A stretch of 64,000 nucleotides of DNA. Source: Varroa destructor. Taxonomy: Eukaryota; Arthropoda; Arachnida; Mesostigmata; Varroidae. Below are positions 14,402 to 26,500 of the stretch, piece by piece (position 1 is the stretch's first letter; each line of letters starts with the position of its first letter). Both the position numbers and the translations under genes were made by a program. Under the pieces are notes generated by a model. That model was not told the DNA's origin. It did not search any database and was given only the letters and a program-made list of their open reading frames with translations. Location: assembly GCF_002443255.2 (NCBI RefSeq), contig NW_019211455.1:58213164-58277163 (forward strand), written 5' to 3'.

Positions 14402-14480
14402 TCAGGCCCTCGCGATGGTGTAGTGAGGAGCACGTTATGCTTACGAAGTGCTGCTCCGGGTTCGAATCCGGCCGTGGATA
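14402..14480 (+). ncRNA. tRNA-like sequence with pol III A and B boxes (tRNA relic or SINE head)
   Basis: TGGTGTAGTGA at 14416-14426 fits an A box and GGTTCGAATCC at 14459-14469 is a perfect B box; their spacing is that of a tRNA. A D-stem can form (GTGT with GCAC), and CCGG/CCGG can close the T-loop. The anticodon stem and the acceptor stem do not pair properly, so it is not a functional tRNA. It is most likely a decayed tRNA pseudogene or the head of a tRNA-derived SINE. No poly-A or simple-repeat tail was seen directly downstream. Confidence 0.5.
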
Positions 14481-14938
14481 CACGTGTCGTTAGACAGAAC
14501 GCCTAACTAGAAGTAGTTGCAATAACATGTAGACCTACTTAGCCTATAGTGTGTCAGGAATCCTACAACATTTCTTTTATTTAGTACTATTAGATTAAAT
14601 AGTTTAATAAGAAAGAATTATTAAATAATAAACGGACTTAATGGCCTAATTAATATTCGTGTAACAGCGTGTTCCATATGTGCCAATTATCTCTCCTTAC
14701 CATCTGCAGCAATTAATTCATGTAGCCTCTCATAGAAATACATATCGAAAATGTGATTAAAAATAGAAACATCTTCTCAAGATCTTAGACACTATACAAG
14801 ATTCTCTAAGGAGAACAGAGTACCAAAGGTTTCAAGGGAAGAGTATTAGCCAGTGACAAGAACTAATTATTATTGCAGTTGATTTATGTGCTTTGTTGGC
14901 TTGCTCTATCTTCTTAATTTGGGAGCCTGCGAGGCACC

Positions 14939-15091
14939 ATGACGTCCGTGGTGTCAAGTTTGCTCAATAACGATAACAGGGCCGTCAGCGATGACAAGAT
15001 GCCCATCAAAGCAATGTTAGGAGGTCTTCAGTCAAGCATCTCACACGATGAGAGCACAACTCGATCAAAAGGACCCATTCATACCAAGTAA
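14939..15091 (+). CDS. short open frame with strong start context, unidentified
   Basis: A 50-codon frame starts in a strong animal start context (ggcaccATGa) and ends at TAA 15089-15091. The peptide begins MTSVVSSLLNNDNRAVSDDK and is hydrophilic. The first half has many G/C third positions although the flanks are AT-rich. A plausible splice acceptor (attattattgcag) lies about 60 bases upstream, and GTAAGTT donors follow at about 15116 and 15252. I recognise no family. It may be a first coding exon or a small ORF, and it is unproven. Confidence 0.22.
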   Translation: MTSVVSSLLNNDNRAVSDDKMPIKAMLGGLQSSISHDESTTRSKGPIHTK

Positions 15092-17126
15092 CAATAATAC
15101 TGATGATAAATTGTGTGTAAGTTCACCATACATGAACGAAATGAATACCCTATGGCGGACCAGTCCTGATTTTTCTTCGCACTCTACATGTGCCATCGGA
15201 TTTAAATGTGGAGCACATTTGTTGATGTTTTACATAGAGCATTTTACGTTGGTAAGTTCCTGCTATAGTGACCTGAGAACTTTCGTAGTGTTTAACTTTT
15301 GAGATGTCCATTAAGTTTATGTTTGTAAAGGTATTTTAACATCGCGTCCTCTACAGCCTCGAATTACCCCATGGTCAAAAACTGTCCGAATTATAATGCA
15401 AATGGCAAACGGAAAGGACGCATTGAGCCTACATATTTACGTAACGGCGATGATCGATTCAGAAGGCACGAAGTACGCTGAGAGTCGAGTGACAGTCTCG
15501 CAACGAATGCGTTCATACATTTGAATACGCTTTGCTGCCTTCTTCGGTGCATATGCGATAAGCTCTGCTAATAGAAGAGTCTTTTAAACATTTGGAGAAG
15601 GTTGATGCGTAAGTTAAAATGAGTAAAGTTTATGAAGCATCCAAATGGATATATAGCACCGTTTGAAAGACAAACCCCTGAACTAAGAGCAGCGAAACGT
15701 GTTTTGTAGAAGCACAGGGCGTCGATCAACAAGGCAGGCCAAGCTGAAAAATTTTAGTGCAGTCCAGGTCCCATATCCGCTCGAAAATAAAAGTATCATT
15801 CTATAGTTATGTAGATTAGCTTTAAACGATCAAATAGTTCAACCCATTGAAGCGCAAGACTTCGCCGGTATGTAATGGATGAGCTTCTGCCACCTCTCTA
15901 TGTTCACATACATATATGTACAATGAGACGATGTCAATTTGAGACAATTGTAAATGTCACAAGATAAATCTTCGTTTTAATAAGCGCTCATTAATATAAA
16001 TAGTGGATTATACTGAAAGTCATTTGTTTTAATCAATTAGTTGTATACTCAAAGGCTAAATATTAATGCTAACAGTAACAGTAACAACAGAGGACGCCTC
16101 GCTGAGAAGAAATGTCGGTTACGAGCGGTGAACGATGCAGCTTTTACTCGTCTGTCTTGTTTTAATAGAGGACAGAGTTCCCAAAAGGAGCATTCAAGAA
16201 GGATCTGCTTTCGTTGTGAAGTGTCGAGAGAGGACCAGCTACGCTGAGCTCGATTAACGATCCTGATACGAATGAGCTGTCGGCCGTTTTGCGTGAACAC
16301 AGTATAATTATATCCGCAATATTTTACGCATTGGCTTTCGTAGTGGCTATATACTTAATAGTAAAGAAAGACTCCTGAACGAAGGCGAGTGCATGGTGAT
16401 CTCGATACTGGCTAAAGTTATACGATGAGCTTCTCCTGCAGTAGAAGAACGAACGCAAGCGCCATAACAGATATCGGATTTTTGCGCTCGACCTTTGTGT
16501 TACGCTTGGAGCGCATGACTAAATTACATCAGATTTGATTGTTGCATGGCAATTTTCGACGAACGGGTCGAGGCGAGATGAAAAAAGCGGGCGCCTCATA
16601 TCATATGTGAAGCAACGCCTAACGGCTTAAGTAGCACGCGTAGAAAACGTTTTCGGGAAATCCTTGCAATATATGCCTCAAGCAATCGGCTGCTCATCTT
16701 CTCAACGAATGAACAATGTCTCCGTTGAGGTGACGCCTTATCGGAGCGTAGGTATACTTACTGATACCTTCTGATGCAACTGGAAGTAGAATAAATTGAC
16801 AAATCGTATTCAAAAATCCTGGCAGGCTCCCTGAAATACATCTAACCTTCACGAAAAGATAGAATAATCTACGAACTAAGTTTAATCCAAATTGAATACA
16901 GTAAACTTAGAGCAGACTGACTCACCTAATAAAGCAAGACTTTGTTGTGGGGTGAGAAAAAGATTGAACGGAAGTTTCGGAGGAGCCATGGGTGTACTAA
17001 CGACAGCCGTTGAGACGAGAGCGGAAAGCAGCGCCAGCGATGTCGGCCATCGAAACCACGCCATTTTCTTAGTCCGAGATTGCGAGTATACAATCCTTTG
17101 CTAGCTAACTTGGTAGCTTTAACTTT

Positions 17127-17139
17127 TATATAAATATAC

Positions 17140-17170
<31 letters not shown>

Positions 17171-17191
17171 GATATATATATATATATATAT
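17127..17191 (+). repeat. compound (TA)n microsatellite
   Basis: About 65 bases of nearly pure TA repeats, interrupted once by a G (tatagata) and preceded by tacatatgtg. It causes the Tyr/Ile repeats in the minus-strand frame that crosses it. Confidence 0.95.
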
Positions 17192-19911
17192 GGAGGCGGA
17201 TATATATCTCAGTTCGCCAGTACACACTCTGACACAAACGCAGTTTGTCGAACCACTCTTCAGCACCCGCTTAGGAGGCCATAATCCGGTTATACGTATA
17301 CGCACAAAATTTCACCGTCCGAAAAGTCATCTTTCTGCAGTTGTTACGGGGGCACAAGATTAATCACAAGGTGATGCCAGTGATCCGCAACGACACGTTC
17401 CATTTGCTTCACATTCAGTAGAGTAGATTAAACTTTTGAAGATGAAGACTAGCTTAGTGTAGACGGCAGCAGTGCCGGCGGCGCACTTCGAAAACTCATT
17501 GACATAGGGACAATCAAACCAGATCGCTTTAATTAAGCCACGAAAAACCACCCTGACAGAGCAAACATTATCTCGTCAAAACATATTCCATCACGATTTG
17601 TGTACGAACGAACCTGTGAAGACTTTATTCAAATTGAAAAGCACACTAGAATACTTGAAGGATACAGTTTTTGTTCTTCATGAAAATTATCTCATTTTTC
17701 GTCTGGTTAAATAATCCCCTAAAAATAGTTCCGTCGACACAACCTTCCCCCTGGACGGCTGGGGGACTTCTGAGGGCCGTTCGCCCGCCTAATACTTGCC
17801 CTCCTCCTCGTGCTCGCCCAATAGCAGCGAGCGGCCCTCGCCACTCAAAAGAGCCAGTGAACATGAGACAAGCAAAAAAGAAACAACCATGTGCTCAGCG
17901 GCCCGTCTTTCCTGTCGTCTGACGGCAACAGCGACCTGCTGCTTCTTCCTAGTCAATATCCGCGCAACGGTAGATACCGACCGCGATATCACCTCTAGTT
18001 AGCGATTACCGTGAGGCCGTTACGAAAAGATAGTACCATTGAAGAAAACCGGTGATAAGGGCGGAATTAATTTAATCAATTTAAGACAGGATATATGATC
18101 GATGATTTTTGGCTGAGGTTAGCAGAGCGGTATGTTATAATTGTCTACAACGATAAAAGACAGATCCTAATAAGTGCGTATGCAAAGGGGGCTATGAACC
18201 TAAATAAGCCCAGCTCTCGTAATTTGCATGCAGATGTATACAGTCTCCGTGCAACATGAGAACGGGGTTGAGTTGTCGGGACGTTGCTAATGCAGTATTT
18301 ATAATAGTAATATATAGTAAGGAAAATGATTCCAACGCTCTTCGGAATATAATGTAAGTTACTGGAAGCCACTCGTCACTTGTTTTCATTGCAAAAAGAC
18401 ATGTGTGCATTTAGTCAAATGAATAAAGAAATTTTAGAAAAACAGAAAATTACAAACTTAAAAAGAACTTGAAAAGAAAAAGAATTTACGCACATTCGAC
18501 GCACCGATCCTCGATTGTTTGGAACCATTGGCGTCTTTCATAGAAATATTTGCGTCACAGAAACAGGAAGCTGCGGTTTAATATAAAGTGAGAGAAGCTT
18601 CCCAACGATCAGGTTTGTGCGTTCAACACTGCGCCTTTCACCCGCCTTTAGCGGCTTAAGAACAAATTAAACTCCAGGTATCGAAACGATTTTACAAACC
18701 CACCTATCGGCCCAACAGCATCAAAGAGCAATGCGCGAACATCTACGCTGCCAACTTTTGTTAAGCCTGACCTATACAACACATGTAATGTGCTATCTGG
18801 ACGCTGTGGCAATGAGTGGTGGCGAGCCCAGGTATTATCAGTATAAATAGGTCATAATCCGCTCCTTCACATGCAGTAGAGATCAAAGTGAACTTCGCTT
18901 CCGGTAATCCTGAAACTGAAAACTTCTAAAAAATTCTGTTAACCAAAAAAAAAAAAGATCGTTTACAGGTTACGGCCTGTTGTAATTTAAATTAAATATT
19001 TCTCTGGCAAGTATATACGTAACGAAAAGCTTAATTCCTTGGTCTTTGTCACTAGAATTGCCTTACTAATTTTTGCGGGCTTAACAAGTTATGCAGCCGA
19101 ACAGCTTTGATCTCAAAAAGTCACAATTTATTTATCTATTTTAGTTTTTATATTGTTATCTATCGAGGTGGGAGCTGTTTTGGATTCCAAAGATTCGACT
19201 GTCTCGTATGCGACGAATCTTCATCTTGATGTTCCTTAGGTTTCGTTCTTGGCCCGGCGAAAGTAACTGAGCTCGTCAGACATAAATGGAAGGAAGGCAG
19301 ACAGCTTTTAGGAGAAATTAATTAAATTCTATGACAGTAGGGACTTGCATGTGGCTTCGAGTTGTCTCAAGGGACTTCGGTATGAGAACATATATACTTA
19401 TCACCACCTAGGCGTACTTAGTTAAATAACGTAGGGTAAACGTAAGGAACTTTTTGGCCTCTCTATCAGGAGCTACAGAATCTTCAATAGATACGAGTTT
19501 CAGATACCTTCGACACAAATTTTACTCCTATTCGTGGCAACCATTGAAGAAAATAATATTTTTGAAGGACCTGATATAAAAAAAACAGTCTGAAACAGCA
19601 GGTGTTCTCCTGTATGCCCAATGTCTCTTGTTAAATGGATACCTTCTAATGCCAGTAGTTTATCGTTAACATTAGTCGTAATGCAGTAGAAAATTCAACC
19701 ACTCTAACACATATGATACGTACGCGTTCTCAGATGCTTTTATTTTATACACTGGCTGAATAGTATAGACATACCTTATATTTGTCCTTATATTTGTCGC
19801 AATTTATTTATTATCCGTCAAATCTCCTTACGCTCATAACGTTTACTGAAGGCGCACACTATATAAGCTACACATGCATATATGTATATTGGTAATATAC
19901 ATGTGCAGTAA

Positions 19912-20001
19912 TACTTGACAATAACTATAGTAAATTAGCATGAAGTTACACTATGAAGTTACTTAACATAGTGTAACTCGAACGTGCTAAATTACTTGTC
20001 A
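19912..20001. repeat. imperfect foldback (long hairpin), possible MITE or hairpin RNA
   Basis: The left arm at 19930-19955 (gtaaattagcatgaagttac, then actatg) is nearly the reverse complement of the right arm at 19967-19995 (catagtgtaact, then cgaacgtgctaaattac). The loop is 11 bases, with one small internal mismatch region. The outer bases TGACAA and TTGTCA extend the pairing after an 8-base bulge. A second small palindrome (ATGTATATT ggt AATATACAT) sits just upstream at 19882-19902. No terminal TA or other target duplication could be assigned. Confidence 0.75.
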
Positions 20002-23000
20002 TTTTTGCAAATATGAGTTTCAACTCAACAATAAACTTAAAAGGGAATTTTTCATATGTGAGTAGATTTGCTCTTAACCTAAGGTTGCTATGATGATGAG
20101 ATTGCTCGCAAGTTGACTAGACCATCAGTTAAGTGGATCCCATTATGCGTGTATGTGTGTCTACCGCTGAGTCTGTATCTATGTGCTAGTTAGTAAAAAT
20201 ATCGGTCACTTTGGGAGATAAGAAACAAAAACTAATTCTTCCTTCACCTTGGTGTTGGTGCCTATCGGCATTTTTCTTGCCTCGCTGTATGCCTCGCCTA
20301 CGGTCGACAATTTCCCTGCCGAGGAGAGGACTTTCTGTGTAGCGGTTCGTCTCTCACTTCACTCATCTGATCTTGACTAACCTAAATACTCTTCGCTGGC
20401 TATGCGGGATGATATCATCGGTAAAGCAAACCCTTGAGTCCCATCGTCGACCCACCACGGTAACGACCTCACTAGTGGCTCAGACCCGCAGTAGAGTGTG
20501 TGTCCCACACGAGATAACAGTGTTTGAAATCTGGCGCGCCTCCGGACATTAACGCCTCTCTCTCTGAGATACCCCTTAGTATTGTGCGTTTGGGGGTCGT
20601 AGTGCGGCCCCTTCGGCCCTCATTTGAAGACCCGTGCGTGCCTGCTGCTGGTTCGCCGCCTATATCTCAAGGCAAGCAGCTACACGCTCTTCTGCTATGA
20701 AGTGATTTCCACACTTCAATCGCGCCGAGCTCGATGCAGACCACGACGCTCATCTGGTCGGATAAGCTTCGAGATTTATTTGTAATATTGCACCGGTTTT
20801 ACCTATTAGTACTAAATGTGCATAGAACTTGTTGAAGAGCTTGTTTCGACTGAGAGGAGCTCTTTAGGCAATGAAACCTTTAAAAAGTTCGTAGCTGAGT
20901 ATTGCTCTTCAAACTTCTAGGATTCAAGGGCCATTAACCTAAAAAAGCTACGCCACCGAACTTTACTTAGTGTTATGTGACAGATAACAACAGTCAGCTT
21001 GCTACTTGTAGAATCGAATATTTTAACATAGTGAAAGTCTTTCTCCTCTGTTCACTGTGTTTCGCATGCATTTTTTGCAGGTCCAGCTCACACATTACAA
21101 GCTCTGAGCTCTGAGCCATGAGGGCTAATCAGTAATTCTAAAAACGCCTGACACAAATACACATGTATCCTAAAACATGGCTTAATAATCGATAAAATGT
21201 CCAAACTGGGTGGATAGCGTTTCTCATGAGCCACTACGTAACAAGCCGCATACGATGAAGTATCTGATACGCATATTAGCTTAAATAGTTAACTTACTTC
21301 GGCATCGACCTGTCTCATCCTCGACTGACTCGAACATACATAACAGTACCTCTGGTGAAGTTCATCGTTCTACAATCGAACAAGACAGACACATAGTTCT
21401 AATGGATACATCGAACATTGCTTCACTATCGCTGACACATGTTTTCCTGTTATGAGTGGCTTGCAGAATGGTGCTTCTAATCGTAGTACGAACACTCGTC
21501 ATGTATAATGACGTTTTGGCCGTTGGGCCGTTATTACGTTCACGTGTGCGAGTTACACTCTTTATTCACGCCGTCAACTCTATAAATATTAATTGATCAT
21601 TATCATACAATGTGCTGCTAGCCAGTGCCTTCAGTCCCCTTGCTTCGGCTCTTATCGACCGCAGCGGCATGAGGTTTGCACACACAAGTACATATACACA
21701 TCAGCTTCCTATGGGTCAGACGGATAGATACATCGGCTATTCGATTAGATGCCATCCCATATAGGCTCGAAGCTAAACGACCAGGAAGCAGCAGGTTTGA
21801 TTGGGAAACAATGGGAGAAGACCCTTGCCCCACCCTAATCGACCCAATCCAAAGCTTAACTCTACTTACTTGTGCTTCACAGGTAGCCATATCAATCAGC
21901 CCACGGCTGGAATACACTGCCTCGTCGAGATCGAATTCTTGGAATAGAATGCGGCAAACTTAGCTGGATCACAAGTGCTAGGATTATAGCTTCTGCCAAC
22001 AGTAATAGTCTCAGTGCTCATTTGCGCTCTGGGCTTCATTCGACGAGAGTTTCTATCTTTATGGCGACAATGAACGTGACAATAGTTCCTTTGCAAACAA
22101 AATGAATTCTTGCCAAAGAATAGCCAGCAATAGTACTCCTGGTTGTAAAACGTAAAATGTTGAGCCTGCTTTAGCGTCGGAGACCTGAACGCAGGTTAAT
22201 CTAAGCAGGAACGTTCCGATGGCGTCCCAGACGTGTCGTCAAGATCGTAGTTCAGCGCATGCGTATGTCTGCAACGTTGCGCAAAATGGGCTCATGAGAA
22301 GCAGCGACCCGGACAGGGACGGGTGTAGGCATTGTTTATTAAGAACAACTCAGTTTGAAGCAATGGAAACAAAGACGACATATTGCGTTCTTAAGATCAT
22401 CGTTGTTGTTGGCACGTTATGGCAAATGCTTTGCGCATTAAGTGTAATGAAAATGACGCTTTGCTTGAACGAGCAGTATTTATAATAATAATAATAAATT
22501 TGTATTTAGCCCCTGCACCTCGTACAATCGTTCATTTCGATTATCATTTTTCATAGGGGAAGAGCAATTCCTCCTGTTTAATCAAAGCTATTTATCTAAA
22601 AAAAAAAAAATGCTGAAGGAAAAGTGTACAACAGCTATACAAGAAAAGATAAACAATATAGTTCATCATTGTGTATTAGTATGATCGTTAAATTTAGACG
22701 GAGAAAAATAGATCGTACCATGAACTCATTAGAGCAAACTCCAATAGAAGTAATATTCTTCACATAAATTCGGCGCTGTATAAAAAATAATACTAACTAT
22801 CTGTACACAGATTATCGTTGAAGGTTAGCTTCAAATAGTTAAGCTGGTGCTCGAAGTTGTTGAAGTCTAAATCGAGTGTATTGAGACCGGGCGGGTTACC
22901 ATGTATAATGTGTGCAGTGTAACACACTGAGTAGAAAAACAGAAACTGTTACATATTGTAGAAGGCGAGGATTGCTAATTCATCGGTAATCGAAATATGG

Positions 23001-23498
23001 CTAGTGCCTACACTAGAGCAGGTCTCGGTTACGTTGAACTAGGGTCATGCGTTTTAATCGCCCATAGACATTTTCGGCTCTGGCCTGTACCTGCCCGATC
23101 AGGGTAGCTCTTTGCCATAGCTCGCAATTCATCCAGTAAAAATGGCACAATAAAATGAGCATACGACAATATCAGCAACATCAATGACGAAGAGAAGTGG
23201 GACGTATTCACGACGAAGGACAAAGCTCTTGGTCCTTCTGTGCGTCACTAGCAACAAATTAGAGAATGCCATGGACGCCAACGCACGTCCAGTAGTCTAC
23301 TAATATGTTTGCGAGTGTGTCACACATTGATGAAAAGGGAACAACAATGTGAAGGAAAAGGCAATATACCAGTAAAGTTTGCTCAGTCTCCGCGGGAGAT
23401 GTCCTATCTTGTTGTACTATCTATAGCGTGATTCGGTGTTCCCTTATTTATATTTTTTGAGACATGGGTAATTGTATCTATTGTTTTAAATATAAAGC

Positions 23499-23538
<40 letters not shown>
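23499..23538 (+). repeat. (TA)n microsatellite
   Basis: About 20 perfect TA units in AT-rich DNA. Confidence 0.95.
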
Positions 23539-23541
<3 letters not shown>

Positions 23542-26500
23542 CGTAAATGGTTCAAATTATTGTTACAAACTATTTCTTATGAAGTACAGTAAAATCTAAA
23601 TGAAACAACGAGTATATAAGATTCCTTGCCGTAAGAACGGTTAGTTAATGCGTCCGAGACCAAAATATACTTAGTTCATTCTATGGCAACTTGCTGGGCT
23701 CACTGACAGCCGGAATGAGAGCTTAGCTTGGAGATCGGTACGAAAAAAAGAAACGTATATCAGGCCTTCTTATCCAGGTATCTATGACAGGAGACCTGTA
23801 CGAAAAGGCCTGCTTTGTTGACTGTTTTGACAGGTTCAGTAGCCATAGCCGGCGGACGAACACGGAACGATGTCTAACCGATTCACAGTATAACCCTCAG
23901 GTTTCAGGTCATCCGGCCAAGAAGTTGAACGAAACCGGTGAGACTACCGACACCAACTATTCACACATTCACCACCTCGATAACACCTGCTTGGTGGGTT
24001 CGAACCCCCAGTGGATGCATTTTTTCTTTCTTCCTTCCTCGAGCTGTTTCTAACTCCTGTTGAACACACCATATGGCCAGCTTTAAGTAGCCTGAATAGG
24101 ATTGGCTCAGAGGGGGTAGTTTCGTTTTTCTGGTAGAGTTAGAACCTGTGTAGTCGAGCCCTGCCTATCTTTATACTTCTGCTAACAACTGTATTCGTCT
24201 TTGATCGATCCAAAACGAAGAGTCGGCAGGCACTACTGAATTAAGTATTGTTCATTCGCGCGTCGTATATTTGCACCTTAGATCCCGCGTCCAGATCGAA
24301 ACAGGCTTTTCAAATAGGCTAAGAAAAGAGAAATCGAGCGCACGAAATTAAATAATTATTATTCCTTATGAAATGAAAATTATTATTCCTTCTTTAATTG
24401 TAATAAATTTCTGTAGAGTAAATGTCAAGTAAGGGTCGTTGACGTGTACTGTTATCTCTGGGCAAATCACAATTTGCTCTTGTTTGAAAGGGACCCTGAT
24501 TGCTGTAACATATTTGTAATAGGGCAAAAGTAGCCCTGAGAAAAGTCGAAGTAGTAAAAGATTAATGACCCTATTCAGTTGGCCATATCTCGTATTTGTG
24601 TTTAGGTTTTTTTCCATGTGGTCTCTTTGTGGTCTTTGAAGCCAAGCTATTTGAAGAAGAAGAGAAGTAACGATATAGTACTGCATTTCTATGAACAGTT
24701 TAAATAAATTAATGCTCAGCAGGTTAGAATGCCAACTTTACTATTGCATTAGTCTTTAATTTCTTAACTTTATTAAGCTCTCAGTGACTTTTTTTCTTTT
24801 TCCAAAAATTAATTATTTATGAAATTTTGAATCTTTATTAAGTTTATGTTCAGTATGTATTTATTCTACCTTTAGCTATAAATATTTCTTACGTAACTAA
24901 AGACTGTCATTATAGATGATCAATTCTTAATGTTCACGCTAGTCGAACGCCATTTTTTTAAATTTTAGCAGATATACGTATTAGACGAGGAATTTGTTAT
25001 TTTCTGTTTCATTATATAATCTACATAAAATAATTTAACTAACTCAATCTTAATAGGAACAGTATATTTAGGTCATATACTAACGACAATTATGTCTTGA
25101 AGGTGCTACTGTAATTTCAAATTTATATGAACTATGTGATCGAACACGCACCAGTTACTGCTCTGGGAAGTTAAATAACCACTTTGTTTTACCTAATTAA
25201 CTCATACTTTCTATTTCGTTGATATCAAATGGATGGAGTACAGCCGTTTTCCAATACCAATAATTAACCATTTAGAGGCTCATAAAGAGACTGACGAGCC
25301 GCCACAGAATGACATTGTCTGAAATACCTTCAGCTGCTTGAGCCGAACTTATCGGTACGGTTTAGCTTTTCTAGAATTACGCCATACTCATCAAATTCCC
25401 GATGGAAACTTATGACATTTTATGTAGTAGGAGATATCCTTTTTGTACCTATTTTATTCTCGAGAATTGATTTCAACACACATAATATAGGCGTATCGTT
25501 TTGTCGAAACACCGAACCAATTCGTTTCTAAATCTGAGTATCATTAATGCAGGTGGGCTAATTAGACACGCAACGTTGGGTCATTGAGAACCCAGCTACC
25601 GTTTCGTGCTATACTTAACTTTACGTATGCTCGTTACAGACTGCATCATGGACGTAAGGTGGACACTAGTCGACCTTGACCTCCATTTGAAGTCTGAGAC
25701 AGGTTTTTCTTATTTTCATTGACGTAACACTTACCTTCATCGTCAATTTGAGGACTCATCTTGGCGGAAACACACTGATTTACGGCCCATACCGGTTTCA
25801 TTAGTGTCCATATTTGTAACCGTAATTCGTCGATTTGCTTTGCCGATAGGTCAATCTACTTCCTTCTACGCTTCGAAGATTTCAGGACTTTAGGCCCTGC
25901 CGCAACGATAGCAGCAACAGCATTACAACCCACCCGCTCTTCTACTGCCATTACCCCTGGTGCAGCCCTTTCCTTGTTCGTCAAACGCTTCTCTTCAATA
26001 TGTTGGAAGCGTTTTGTGTAGCAAATGGCATGGCACTATTCCTGTGGCCAGACAGACTGAGGGGTCGAGTGGCCATCCGGATAACCGCAGCACGCTCTCT
26101 GCCACTTGTGAGACACTCGCTGCCAACGGCGAAGGATGTCTAAGTTTGTCCCTCGTAAATAATCTACTTTCTGCGTACCATGACCATCACCATCACCGCT
26201 ACTTCAGTTCCGTGTGCTCTCTCGTTTTTGCGCACTTTTCTCCCTTTGCGCCCATGGACGAACATTACAGGCGACTCTGCGGTGGCTGGACCTGGCTAGT
26301 CGGCCCTTCGCTGCTGGCTCTCCGTGCTGTCGTGAAGCTGGATCCTTGAATCGTCTACGTACCCCGGGGAACTGCGCAATGGGGTCACTCGGAGGGGAAC
26401 CCGAGGCGCGATACTACCCGGCATCACGTTGCTTATCTGGAGTAAGGGAAAGATTGAGAAAGCGTAGCGAACACAGGTTTTAGTTGAGGCAGCAAATGGA

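Noticed and set aside
18108..18140. A-box-like TTAGCAGAGCGG.
   Set aside because: No B box at tRNA-like distance downstream.
24366..24686. 106-codon minus-strand frame in AT-rich DNA.
   Set aside because: No known motif; a single frame of this length is expected by chance in the window.
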